This document shows, piece by piece, positions 25,836 to 33,685 of a stretch of 64,000 bases of DNA; the stretch's first letter is position 1, and every line of letters begins with the position of its first letter. Under the pieces are notes generated by a model. The model saw nothing but the letters and a program-made list of their open reading frames with translations. It had not been told where the DNA came from and searched no databases. The stretch spans positions 301,300-365,299 of the forward strand of contig NZ_JACHCE010000002.1 in the NCBI RefSeq assembly GCF_014200605.1, read 5' to 3'. This DNA is from Pedobacter cryoconitis. Its GTDB lineage: Bacteria > Bacteroidota > Bacteroidia > Sphingobacteriales > Sphingobacteriaceae. Made by a program: the position numbers and the translations under genes.

Positions 25836-27317
25836 TTAATTAGGATCTTTAACGTAATAGATGTTAAGTCTGATTCTTCTGTTGTTCTGATTGATAAATG
25901 AACCGATTACTGCTCTTCCGCCAGAAGTTGGATAAGGGAACACATTGAATTCAGTTGCTGCTGTTGGTGCCAGATAAGTTCCGTAATCCACAGTTTTACC
26001 GTCAATTAAATCCTGAATGTAATTGGTCACTACAAAAGTATAGCTTTTCTTGGTGTTGTCATAATAACCTCCGAAAGGTAATACAGCACGCGGATCACCA
26101 GAAGGATTGCTCTGTGAAGCCGGGTTATTATCCGGTAGATTTTGTCTCTGTTTTGCAATATCTAAACGGTACAACGAAAGACGTGGTGGTATTTTAAATG
26201 GAATTGAATCAGCAGGATCATTGATGTCGATTACAAGTTCTGCTTTGTTGATGACCAGTTTTGTGCCTAAAGATGCTTTCAGGTTTTTAAGATAAGGGAA
26301 AGTGATCAGATTTCTGACACCGCTCATTGCCTGTAAATAAGTAGTCTGGTACTTGCCTGGTGTTTTAAGTTGTGCGGCAACCGGAGTAGTCCCGTAGTCA
26401 TGTGTAACTGTTGCTGCTACTGGTGTTGCTGTTGTACCCAGAGAAATCGGGAACGAAGCAAATACCGTATCTATAGTTTTAGTCGTTGATGTACTTTTTC
26501 TTTTGTAATAGATTTCCAGATTAGAATTTCCGGTTCTGAATTCAAAGAACATAATTCCACCTGGTTTTCCTGATGCTGCTGTTGCTGTTACTTTTAAACC
26601 CTTGAATGCAGCATTCAGATTGCTGTTCGTACTTAGTGTTGCTGAGTCCAGCGCCAGGATTTTACTTTGTATCATAGCCGCGTTCAGTTTGATCCTGATC
26701 TGAGGTACTGCATTATATACGGTATCTGGTGCGTCTGTGATAACTCTGGTCACTTTGATAGGAGTTGTTGGTTTTGGCTGAATAGACAACGCACCAAGCT
26801 GAGTGGTTGCTGCATACACAGTATTGCTCATAAACTTGCTCTGTGCATATAGGTTCGCATCCAACTGGCTTACATTGATGTTGAAAGTGGTGGTACTGTC
26901 TCCATAGAATGGGGTGAAAAGACTCAGTGCAGCTGTACTTCCGGCAGTTACCTGGTAAGGTAATACCAGAACTGCAGAGTCAATGACTGCGTTTTGACCA
27001 ACTGTAAATCCTGTACCTGATGGCAGGCCAACTGACATAGCCAGGCTTGCTGTAGTAGCTCCGAAGATCGGATCGGTCATTTGTCCCAGTGGATATCTTG
27101 GTAATCCGGCAAATCCTCCTGAAGTACCTGCAGAAAAAAATGTTGCCGCTGGTTCATCCAATACTGTGTTGGAAGTAACAGTGACTGTATCAAGAAGAAT
27201 CCCTTCGATTCTGGTGGCCGGACTAACATCTAAACCGATGGTACTGGAGTCTTTACAAGACGAAAAAAGAAAAAGACTTATCAACAGGGTCAATAAGTCT
27301 AGTTTTGAAAATTTCAT
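25836..27317 (-). CDS. DUF4270 family lipoprotein
   Basis: A 493-residue lipoprotein with signal and lipobox (LFLFSSC, Cys at residue 21) followed by KDSSTIGLDV, the usual DUF4270 opening. The body is beta-rich with repeated strands and ends with RAVIGSFINQNNRRIRLNIYYV. DUF4270 proteins are common in Bacteroidota envelopes; their function is unknown. It starts 23 bases after the half-length glycogen synthase gene on the same strand, an order often found in this group near panC, so both are probably transcribed from the promoter at 28216-28246. Confidence 0.9.
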   Translation of the reverse strand: MKFSKLDLLTLLISLFLFSSCKDSSTIGLDVSPATRIEGILLDTVTVTSNTVLDEPAATFFSAGTSGGFAGLPRYPLGQMTDPIFGATTASLAMSVGLPSGTGFTVGQNAVIDSAVLVLPYQVTAGSTAALSLFTPFYGDSTTTFNINVSQLDANLYAQSKFMSNTVYAATTQLGALSIQPKPTTPIKVTRVITDAPDTVYNAVPQIRIKLNAAMIQSKILALDSATLSTNSNLNAAFKGLKVTATAASGKPGGIMFFEFRTGNSNLEIYYKRKSTSTTKTIDTVFASFPISLGTTATPVAATVTHDYGTTPVAAQLKTPGKYQTTYLQAMSGVRNLITFPYLKNLKASLGTKLVINKAELVIDINDPADSIPFKIPPRLSLYRLDIAKQRQNLPDNNPASQSNPSGDPRAVLPFGGYYDNTKKSYTFVVTNYIQDLIDGKTVDYGTYLAPTAATEFNVFPYPTSGGRAVIGSFINQNNRRIRLNIYYVKDPN

Positions 27318-27340
27318 AATTAATTTAATAATACCTGAGT

Positions 27341-28171
27341 TTATGCAATTGAAACCAATTCATCGTTCGAGATTTCCTCATATAATGAGTAAAAGTTCTC
27401 GAAATTTTCGGTTAAATTAAAGGCTAAAGTTGGCTTATTTGAATCTTTAACAAATTTTAACACATTGGCATCAATTTTTTCATCGGCCAAAACTACAGCG
27501 TCAGAATAAGTAATTGCTCCGATATGTAAAGTGTTGCTATCCGCATTTTCGAAAACTTTAGTGTCATCTGCAGTCATATTGTTCATCACTGCTTTTTTAT
27601 GCAAGTCGGCATGTAAAGTTTCAGTGAAGCAATTCTCATAGACAGAATAAACAACTTTTGAATTCTTAAATGTTGGATCGTTCTTGTAAGAAGTCTTAAT
27701 GTATACAGGGACTAATGAAGTCATCCAGCCATGGCAATGCACGATATCCGGTGCCCAGCCTAACTTTTTAACAGTTTCCAGTGCGCCTTTGCAAAAGAAA
27801 ATTGTTCTTTCGTCGTTGTCTGCATAGAACTTGCTTTCTTTATCTCTGAATACGTACTTGCGCTGGAAATAATCTTCATTGTCCAGGAAGTACACCTGCA
27901 TACGGGCTGCTGGAATTGATGCGACTTTGATAATAAGCGGGTTGTCGTTGTCATCAATCATGATGTTCATCCCAGATAAACGAATAACTTCGTGCAGCCT
28001 GTTCCTACGTTCATTGATATTTCCGAACCTTGGCATAAGAATACGGATCTCAAATCCTTTTTCCTGCATTGCCTGAGGTAGTTGACGGGTAATCTCTGAA
28101 ATTTTCGTGAGTTCCAGGAAAGGCGACATCTCGTGTGTAACAATCAGTAGCTTCGTTTTTGCCATCTCCAT
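27341..28171 (-). CDS. Glycogen/starch synthase-like protein, N-terminal (GT5) half only
   Basis: A 276-residue protein resembling the first Rossmann domain of glycogen synthase (GT5): LLIVTHEMSPFLELTKISE at the front, GFEIRILMPRFG, VYFLDNEDYFQRK, then WAPDIVHCHGWMTSLVPVY and the domain-closing ITYSDAVVLADE. Two things needed for catalysis seem missing: the KxGGL motif (the matching place reads TKISEI) and the whole C-terminal nucleotide-sugar domain; normal enzymes have about 480 residues. It may be a regulatory or binding protein rather than an enzyme. It is divergent from panC. ATG 28171 or 28165 may be the start. Confidence 0.82.
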   Translation of the reverse strand: MEMAKTKLLIVTHEMSPFLELTKISEITRQLPQAMQEKGFEIRILMPRFGNINERRNRLHEVIRLSGMNIMIDDNDNPLIIKVASIPAARMQVYFLDNEDYFQRKYVFRDKESKFYADNDERTIFFCKGALETVKKLGWAPDIVHCHGWMTSLVPVYIKTSYKNDPTFKNSKVVYSVYENCFTETLHADLHKKAVMNNMTADDTKVFENADSNTLHIGAITYSDAVVLADEKIDANVLKFVKDSNKPTLAFNLTENFENFYSLYEEISNDELVSIA

Positions 28172-28215
28172 ATTTGTGAATAAATATTTATGTTAAAGAA
28201 AAGATAATCAAGGGG

Positions 28216-28246
28216 CAAAGGTAAGCAATTTATTCAAATTTATCAA
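28216..28246 (-). promoter_or_regulatory. Complete promoter for the GT5-like and DUF4270 genes
   Basis: Minus-strand TTG (28246-28244), a 20-base spacer and TACCTTTG (28223-28216) match the Bacteroidota consensus, with a leader of about 40 bases. Confidence 0.75.
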
Positions 28247-28263
28247 TATCTTGCCGAGATGTT

Positions 28264-28293
28264 TTGTTGGGATTATATAATTAACCAACTTTG
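28264..28293 (+). promoter_or_regulatory. Probable panC promoter
   Basis: TTG (28264-28266), a 19-base spacer and CAACTTTG (28286-28293, one mismatch to TAnnTTTG). It implies a start near 28298 and so supports TTG 28318 as the panC start codon. Confidence 0.5.
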
Positions 28294-28317
28294 GACTTTG
28301 AAATTTTACAACCCGGT

Positions 28318-29157
28318 TTGGAAGTTATAAATACAATAGCAGGATTAAATAGCTTGCTGAAGCCACGAAAACTGGCTCAACAAAAAATTGCATTAGTGCC
28401 TACAATGGGTGCTTTGCACAAAGGACACGTCTCTTTGGTTAAGATCGCTCAGCAGCATGCAGATGTTGTGGTATGCAGTATCTTTGTCAATCCAACGCAG
28501 TTTACAGACCCTAAAGACCTTGAGAAATACCCAAGGCCCCTGCAGCACGATATTGAAATGCTACAGGAGGCGGGTTGCGATTATGTGTTTATGCCATCTG
28601 TTAAAGAAATGTATCCTGTGCCCGAAAACTGGCATATTGATCTTGGTCCTGCAGAGTTTTTACTGGAAGGTGAATTCAGGCGGGGACATTATCAGGGGGT
28701 AACGCAAATAGTTAAAAAACTTTTTGATGCAGTTGCTCCTGATGTCGCCTTTTTTGGTCAGAAAGACTTTCAGCAGGTGCTGATGATCCGGAATATGGTT
28801 ACTCATTTCAATTTGCCGGTGCAAATTATTTCCTGCCCTATCATCAGAGAAAATGACGGACTGGCTATGAGTTCCAGAAACATTCATCTTTCTGCTTTGG
28901 AACATGAACATGCATTAGTACTAAGCAGGGCATTATCTTATGTGAAAGATCACTTTCATACAGAAAATATAGAAACCTTATTGAAGGAAGCTGTAGCTAT
29001 TATTCAAGCTGTAGAAGGAGTTGAGCTCGATTATTTTACAATTGCGAATGGTGAAACGCTTCTTCCTGAAAATGATAAGACGGCGGCGCACCTGGTCGCC
29101 CTGGTCGCGGCAAAGGTCGGTGAAACCAGGTTGATTGATAACATGATGTTAAACTGA
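28318..29157 (+). CDS. panC: Pantothenate synthetase
   Basis: PanC joins pantoate and beta-alanine with ATP to make pantothenate for coenzyme A. Family motifs are VPTMGALHKGH with the HxGH signature, FVNPTQF, FFGQKDFQQ and MSSRN. The longest frame starts at TTG 28291, but TTG 28318 gives MEVINTIAGL with 22 further residues before LVPTMG as in E. coli PanC, and it lies downstream of the likely promoter, so I use it (279 residues). panD follows after 75 bases with its own -7 box. Confidence 0.94.
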   Translation: MEVINTIAGLNSLLKPRKLAQQKIALVPTMGALHKGHVSLVKIAQQHADVVVCSIFVNPTQFTDPKDLEKYPRPLQHDIEMLQEAGCDYVFMPSVKEMYPVPENWHIDLGPAEFLLEGEFRRGHYQGVTQIVKKLFDAVAPDVAFFGQKDFQQVLMIRNMVTHFNLPVQIISCPIIRENDGLAMSSRNIHLSALEHEHALVLSRALSYVKDHFHTENIETLLKEAVAIIQAVEGVELDYFTIANGETLLPENDKTAAHLVALVAAKVGETRLIDNMMLN

Positions 29158-29189
29158 CAGTAGTTACAATAAACAAATTTAAAGTTACA

Positions 29190-29197
29190 TAACTTTG
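29190..29197 (+). promoter_or_regulatory. -7 box for panD
   Basis: TAACTTTG fits TAnnTTTG; it lies 35 bases before the panD ATG. No -33 TTG at the usual spacing. Confidence 0.45.
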
Positions 29198-29232
29198 CAA
29201 TGGCTATCTAATAGCGTTAACCAATTTACAGT

Positions 29233-29583
29233 ATGATTATCGAGATATTAAAATCGAAAATACACCGCGTCAGAGTTACTCAGGCGGAACTAAATTATGT
29301 AGGCAGTATCACAATTGATGAAGATCTGATGGATGCGGCAAACATTATTGCCAATGAAAAGGTACAGATTGTCAATAATAATAATGGAGCAAGATTTGAA
29401 ACTTATGTAATTAAGGGCGAGCGTGGTAAAGGTACAGTATGCTTAAACGGTGCGGCTGCAAGACAGGTACAGGTTGGAGATACGTTAATTATCATTTCTT
29501 ACGGGTCTCTGCCAATAGAAGAGGCTAAAAAATATACACCAATACTGGTTTTCCCTGATGATAACAATCATCTTCTGAAATAG
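29233..29583 (+). CDS. panD: Aspartate 1-decarboxylase proenzyme
   Basis: PanD makes beta-alanine from aspartate, the second substrate of PanC, so the two neighbours feed one reaction. The 116-residue proenzyme has the self-cleavage site Gly24-Ser25 in NYVGSITID, which creates the pyruvoyl group, and Lys9 near the N-terminus. The [17 protein letters not shown] strand is typical. The length fits the family. Confidence 0.96.
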   Translation: MIIEILKSKIHRVRVTQAELNYVGSITIDEDLMDAANIIANEKVQIVNNNNGARFETYVIKGERGKGTVCLNGAAARQVQVGDTLIIISYGSLPIEEAKKYTPILVFPDDNNHLLK

Positions 29584-29653
29584 AATTTTCACTGGCTGGT
29601 AACTATTTTCTGAAAGATGCTATGCAACCATAGTATTTTTCAGTTTGAAATAC

Positions 29654-29661
29654 TAAATTTG
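29654..29661 (+). promoter_or_regulatory. -7 box for the acyl-CoA dehydrogenase gene
   Basis: TAAATTTG fits TAnnTTTG; it lies 30 bases before ATG 29692, inside the longer frame that would start at 29617, and so supports the shorter start. Confidence 0.5.
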
Positions 29662-29691
29662 GCAGAAAGTAATTTCCAAAAAATAATTATT

Positions 29692-30831
29692 ATGCTATTT
29701 CAACTAAGTGAAGAACAATTGATGATCCAGCAGGCTGCGAGGGACTTTGCGCAGAATGAACTGAGGCCTGGCGTGATTGAAAGAGATGAACATCAGAAAT
29801 TTCCTGCAGAGCAGGTGAAAAAACTTGGCGAACTGGGTTTTTTAGGAATGATGGTTTCAGAAAAATTTGGTGGCAGCGGATTGGATGCGGTATCCTACGT
29901 ACTGGTCATGGAAGAACTTTCTAAAGTTGACGCTTCCGCTTCTGTTGTGGTTTCAGTTAATAATTCTTTAGTTTGTTATGGCTTAGAGGCCTATGGGTCT
30001 GAATTTCAGAAAGAAAAATATCTTAAACCTTTGGCTTCAGGACAACAGATCGGCGCTTTTTGTCTTTCTGAGCCGGAGGCAGGTTCTGATGCGACTTCTC
30101 AGCAGACAACAGCAGAAGATAAAGGTGATTATTATTTGTTAAACGGAACAAAAAACTGGATAACCAATGGCAGCACAGCTTCTACTTATCTTGTCATTGC
30201 ACAGACACATCCGGATCTTAAACACAAAGGAATCAATGCTTTTATTGTAGAAAAAGGCATGGAAGGCTTTACTATCGGCCCGAAAGAAAATAAAATGGGG
30301 ATTCGTGGGTCTGATACACATTCTCTGATGTTTAATGATGTTAAAGTTCCCAAAGAAAACAGAATTGGCGAAGATGGCTTCGGTTTTAAATTCGCTATGA
30401 AAACTTTAGAAGGCGGCCGTATTGGTATAGCAGCTCAGGCATTGGGTATTGCAGCTGGCGCTTATGAACTTGCTCTTGCTTATTCTAAACAACGTAAATC
30501 ATTCGGTAAACCAATTTCTGAACATCAGGCAATCGCTTTTAAGTTAGCAGATATGGCTACGCAGATTGAGGCCGCAAGAATGCTGGTTTACAAAGCAGCC
30601 TGGTTAAAAGATCAGGGTCTTCCCTACACGCTGGCTGGCTCAATGGCTAAATTATTTGCTTCTAAAGTAGCTATGGATGTAACGGTTGAGGCTGTTCAGG
30701 TGCATGGCGGCTATGGGTTTGTTAAAGAATACCATGTGGAGCGGTTAATGAGAGATGCAAAAATTACACAAATATATGAAGGTACTTCGGAGATACAGCA
30801 AATGGTAATCTCCAGGGAGATACTCAGATAA
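29692..30831 (+). CDS. Acyl-CoA dehydrogenase, short-chain type
   Basis: An FAD enzyme that oxidises acyl-CoA to enoyl-CoA in beta-oxidation. From ATG 29692 it has 379 residues, the normal length, starting MLFQLSEEQLMIQQAARDFA. It shows the FAD/substrate block GAFCLSEPEAGSDA, WITNG, GIRGSDTHSL, the domain AYSKQRKSFGKPISEHQA and the C-terminal QIYEGTSEIQ with the catalytic Glu of the butyryl-CoA dehydrogenase group. The upstream 25 codons of the longer frame contain a promoter box and were dropped. Chain-length preference is inferred only. Confidence 0.94.
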   Translation: MLFQLSEEQLMIQQAARDFAQNELRPGVIERDEHQKFPAEQVKKLGELGFLGMMVSEKFGGSGLDAVSYVLVMEELSKVDASASVVVSVNNSLVCYGLEAYGSEFQKEKYLKPLASGQQIGAFCLSEPEAGSDATSQQTTAEDKGDYYLLNGTKNWITNGSTASTYLVIAQTHPDLKHKGINAFIVEKGMEGFTIGPKENKMGIRGSDTHSLMFNDVKVPKENRIGEDGFGFKFAMKTLEGGRIGIAAQALGIAAGAYELALAYSKQRKSFGKPISEHQAIAFKLADMATQIEAARMLVYKAAWLKDQGLPYTLAGSMAKLFASKVAMDVTVEAVQVHGGYGFVKEYHVERLMRDAKITQIYEGTSEIQQMVISREILR

Positions 30832-30840
30832 TCTTCTAGG

Positions 30841-30892
30841 ATATAAGAAAAAGGGCTGTTTTCCATATGGAGAACAGCCCTTTTTCTTATAT
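30841..30892. terminator. Bidirectional terminator
   Basis: AAGAAAAAGGGCTGTTTTCC pairs with its near-complement (one G-T) across ATAT; A- and T-runs on the two ends let it serve the acyl-CoA dehydrogenase (plus) and the holin-like gene (minus). Confidence 0.85.
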
Positions 30893-30903
30893 TATATATT
30901 GGG

Positions 30904-31251
30904 TTAGCCGTTGTCTGTACCGGCAATAGTACCAAACAGGGCTTTAATAATGGCTACAACGATTGCTAAAAATGCAGCAGCGAAGAATCCTGAAACAGTA
31001 AACCCTGACATCATATTCGAAACTAAAAGGATCATTAATACGGTAATGATGAAAGACATTAATCCTAAAGTCAGAAAATTAATCGGGAAGGTAAGCAGTC
31101 TTAAAATGAACCCGATCGTAGCATTTGCCAGCGCAATCAGGACAGCTGCAATAATTGCAGTACCGAATCCTGTGAGATGAACTCCGGGAACAATGTATGA
31201 GCCGAGCAGCATGGCCAGGCCCATCAATAAAATTTCAATAATAAGTTTCAT
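30904..31251 (-). CDS. Phage-holin-family small membrane protein
   Basis: A 115-residue protein with four predicted membrane helices and little else: IIEILLMGLAMLLGSYIV, TAIIAAVLIALANATIG, LTLGLMSFIITVLMILLV and a last one near residues 88-110. The GVHLTGFGTAIIAAVLIALAN block is typical of the 4-TMS phage holin family that is common as a chromosomal gene in bacteria. Here no lysis or phage gene is near, so the role is unknown. ATG 31251. Confidence 0.82.
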   Translation of the reverse strand: MKLIIEILLMGLAMLLGSYIVPGVHLTGFGTAIIAAVLIALANATIGFILRLLTFPINFLTLGLMSFIITVLMILLVSNMMSGFTVSGFFAAAFLAIVVAIIKALFGTIAGTDNG

Positions 31252-31269
31252 AATGTTTAGTTTTAAAAA

Positions 31270-31704
31270 ATGTACAGCTGTTTATTAAAATTACCTCCGG
31301 TGTTGTTTGGCGTGGCTTGTTTAATGTCATGTTCATCAGCAAATAATAAGCCACTTTCTATACAATTCTCCCCGGATAGCACTTCAATTGTCTTTTCAGA
31401 TATTGACCCTGCTGGATTATGGCAGCTTAAAAACAGGCCGGGTATTGACACTGCACATGCTGATGTGGTATCTGTATCAGAAGTGTCTCCCGATGATGAT
31501 ACTGCTGATATGGAGCATGATGTGGCTGGTAAACTGGAAATAACTGATAGTAATTTAGTTTTTAAACCGCAGAAATCATTTATTTCAGGAAAAAAATATC
31601 TGGTCATATCTTATATGAATGTAAAGTTTGCTACGAATAAAAAAATAATCAGCGGACAGCTAAACCACAGTGTAATGCCTCAGCAGGTCGTGCTAAAGCG
31701 TTAA
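31270..31704 (+). CDS. Hypothetical lipoprotein
   Basis: A 144-residue protein with a signal and lipobox (VACLMSC, Cys at residue 21), so probably lipid-anchored. After a serine/asparagine-rich linker there is an acidic middle (SPDDDTADMEHD) and a beta-sandwich-like end with LVFKPQKSFISGKKYLVISY, a pattern seen in bacterial Ig-like domains. I do not recognise a specific family. It starts only 18 bases from the divergent holin-like gene, so its promoter would overlap that gene. The longest opposite frame here is a shadow. Confidence 0.7.
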   Translation: MYSCLLKLPPVLFGVACLMSCSSANNKPLSIQFSPDSTSIVFSDIDPAGLWQLKNRPGIDTAHADVVSVSEVSPDDDTADMEHDVAGKLEITDSNLVFKPQKSFISGKKYLVISYMNVKFATNKKIISGQLNHSVMPQQVVLKR

Positions 31705-31838
31705 GCTGGTTCCTTCGTTCCGATTTTATTTTTTTTATTTTCTGTTTCAGGCTGTTATTTAATTTTTTTAAATTAGATCTGATGAACGGCTAATGGATTT
31801 ACGAGTGGGAATTGTTTTTATTTTTGAAATAAAATCCC

Positions 31839-31910
31839 TACCTTTGCACTGTTATAGAGGGGCAAGAGGGGGCAGATGTCCCCTCTTTTCTTTTATCCGC
31901 AAATTGGTTT
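31839..31910 (+). promoter_or_regulatory. rimP-nusA promoter box and terminator-like leader
   Basis: TACCTTTG (31839-31846) fits TAnnTTTG. In the leader, GAGGGG occurs twice (31857-31862 and 31866-31871) and either copy can pair with CCCCTC (31880-31885), which is followed by TTTTCTTTTA. The second pairing forms a terminator-like hairpin before rimP; the first is an alternative. This arrangement could allow attenuation. Confidence 0.5.
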
Positions 31911-32375
31911 ATGCAAGTAGAGAAGAGAGTAATAGAATTAGTAGAGGAAAAAATTTCGGACAGACCGGAGTTATTCTTAGTTGAGGTAAAGTTGTTGCCT
32001 GGCAATAAGTTAATCATTCATGTGGATGGTGACCAGGGCATCAGTATTCAGGATTGTGCTGCGATTAGCAGGCATGTTGGGTTTCATCTGGAAGAAGAGA
32101 ATACTATTGAGAAAGCATATAACCTGGAGGTTTCTTCTCCTGGTGTTGGCGAGCCTTTGAAACTTAAAAGACAGTACGATAAAAATATCGGGCGTGAATT
32201 GAGTGTTAAAGTTGCCGGTGGTGATATTATGGAAGGCAAATTGCTGGATGTAAATGAGCAGTCAATTACCGTAGAAGCGAAAGTAAAAGAAAAAGGAAAG
32301 AAAGCACAATTGGTTGAAACCAGTCTGGACTTTAATAATATAATAGAAACAAAGGTTTTAATTTCATTTAAATAA
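31911..32375 (+). CDS. rimP: Ribosome maturation factor RimP
   Basis: A 154-residue protein needed for 30S subunit assembly. It shows the N-terminal alpha/beta domain with IIHVDGDQGISIQDCAAISRH and the YNLEVSSPGVGEPLK block that is the family mark, then a small SH3-like C-terminal domain (GGDIMEGKLLDVNEQSITVE). nusA starts 2 bases after its stop, and infB follows: the widely conserved rimP-nusA-infB order. Confidence 0.95.
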   Translation: MQVEKRVIELVEEKISDRPELFLVEVKLLPGNKLIIHVDGDQGISIQDCAAISRHVGFHLEEENTIEKAYNLEVSSPGVGEPLKLKRQYDKNIGRELSVKVAGGDIMEGKLLDVNEQSITVEAKVKEKGKKAQLVETSLDFNNIIETKVLISFK

Positions 32376-32377
32376 AA

Positions 32378-33613
32378 ATGAGCAATATTAATTTAATCGA
32401 TTCATTTCAAGAATTCAAAGAGTTCAAGAACATCGACCGTCCTACGGTGATCAGTGTGCTGGAAGAAGTATTTCGTAGCATGTTACGTAAGAAATATGGT
32501 ACTGATGAGAATTGTGATGTAATTGTTAACCCTGATAACGGTGATTTAGAGATCTGGCGTACAAGAAAAGTAATGGAAGATGGCTTTTCTGAAGATGATG
32601 ATCTTGAAATCGAATTGGCTGAGGTTAAGCAGTTAGATGCGGATATGGAAGTTGGAGACGACTACATTGAGCAGATTACTTTAGAGAGTTTTGGAAGAAG
32701 AGCTATTTTAGCCGCACGTCAGACACTCGTATCTAAAGTACTTGAATTAGAGAAAGACGAGATCTTTAAAAAATATAAGGACAGAGTTGGAGAAATCGTA
32801 ACAGGAGAAGTTTACCAGGTTTGGAAAAAAGAAACGTTAGTACTGGATGATGAGGGGAATGAGTTGATCATGCCTAAAACAGAACAGATACCAGCTGATT
32901 ATTTCAAAAAAGGTGATACTGTACGTGCGGTAATCTTAAAGGTTGATATGATGAATAGCACACCGAAGATTATTATTTCAAGAATTGCTCCTGAGTTTTT
33001 ACAGCGTTTGTTCGAAATCGAAGTTCCTGAGATTTTTGATGGTTTAATTACCATTAAGAAAATTGTTCGTGAACCAGGAGAACGTGCTAAAGTTGCGGTA
33101 GAATCTTATGACGACAGAATTGACCCGGTGGGTGCTTGTGTGGGTATGAAAGGTTCTCGTATTCACGGAATCGTGAGAGAACTTAAAAATGAGAACATTG
33201 ATGTAATCAATTTCACTACTAATATTTCTCTTTATATCACAAGGGCTTTGAGCCCTGCTAAAATCACTTCAATCAAATTGGACGATGTGACTAAACATGC
33301 TTCGGTTTACCTGAAGCCTGATCAGGTTTCTCTTGCAATTGGCCGTGGCGGACATAATATTAAGCTTGCCGGTAAATTAACTGGTTATGAAATTGATGTT
33401 TATCGTGAAGCTGGTGAAGAAGATGAAGATGTGGATATCGAAGAATTCTCAGATGAAATCGATAGCTGGATTATTGACGAATTGAAAGCAATTGGTTGTG
33501 ATACAGCAAGAAGCGTACTAGCGCTGTCAGTAGACGAATTAGTAAAAAGAACTGATCTGGAGGAAGAAACTATTAAAGAAGTTATCAGTATATTACAGTC
33601 AGAATTTGAATAA
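32378..33613 (+). CDS. nusA: Transcription termination/antitermination factor NusA
   Basis: NusA binds RNA polymerase and RNA and controls pausing, termination and antitermination. The 411-residue protein has the N-terminal polymerase-binding domain, an S1 domain (about residues 130-200), KH1 with VGACVGMKGSRIHGIV and KH2 with VSLAIGRGGHNIKLAGKLTG, followed by an acidic tail with one helix-hairpin-helix-like segment. The two acidic repeats of E. coli NusA are shortened. It is 2 bases from rimP. Confidence 0.96.
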   Translation: MSNINLIDSFQEFKEFKNIDRPTVISVLEEVFRSMLRKKYGTDENCDVIVNPDNGDLEIWRTRKVMEDGFSEDDDLEIELAEVKQLDADMEVGDDYIEQITLESFGRRAILAARQTLVSKVLELEKDEIFKKYKDRVGEIVTGEVYQVWKKETLVLDDEGNELIMPKTEQIPADYFKKGDTVRAVILKVDMMNSTPKIIISRIAPEFLQRLFEIEVPEIFDGLITIKKIVREPGERAKVAVESYDDRIDPVGACVGMKGSRIHGIVRELKNENIDVINFTTNISLYITRALSPAKITSIKLDDVTKHASVYLKPDQVSLAIGRGGHNIKLAGKLTGYEIDVYREAGEEDEDVDIEEFSDEIDSWIIDELKAIGCDTARSVLALSVDELVKRTDLEEETIKEVISILQSEFE

Positions 33614-33648
33614 GCGTTGACTTGATGAGAAAAAACAAGAATAAACGT

Positions 33649-33656
33649 TACTTTTG
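33649..33656 (+). promoter_or_regulatory. Possible internal promoter for infB
   Basis: TACTTTTG fits TAnnTTTG in the nusA-infB gap, 29 bases before the infB ATG. A TTG lies 24 bases upstream, slightly longer than usual. Confidence 0.4.
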
Positions 33657-33685
33657 TATAAGAATTAAGAAAAAATAGGATATCA

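Noticed and set aside
29617..29691. 25-codon N-terminal extension of the acyl-CoA dehydrogenase
   Set aside because: It contains a -7 box, has no family match, and ATG 29692 gives the normal N-terminus.
31263..31607. Minus frame of 114 residues opposite the lipoprotein gene
   Set aside because: It is antisense to a frame with a clear signal peptide and lipobox and has a serine-rich, non-protein-like composition.
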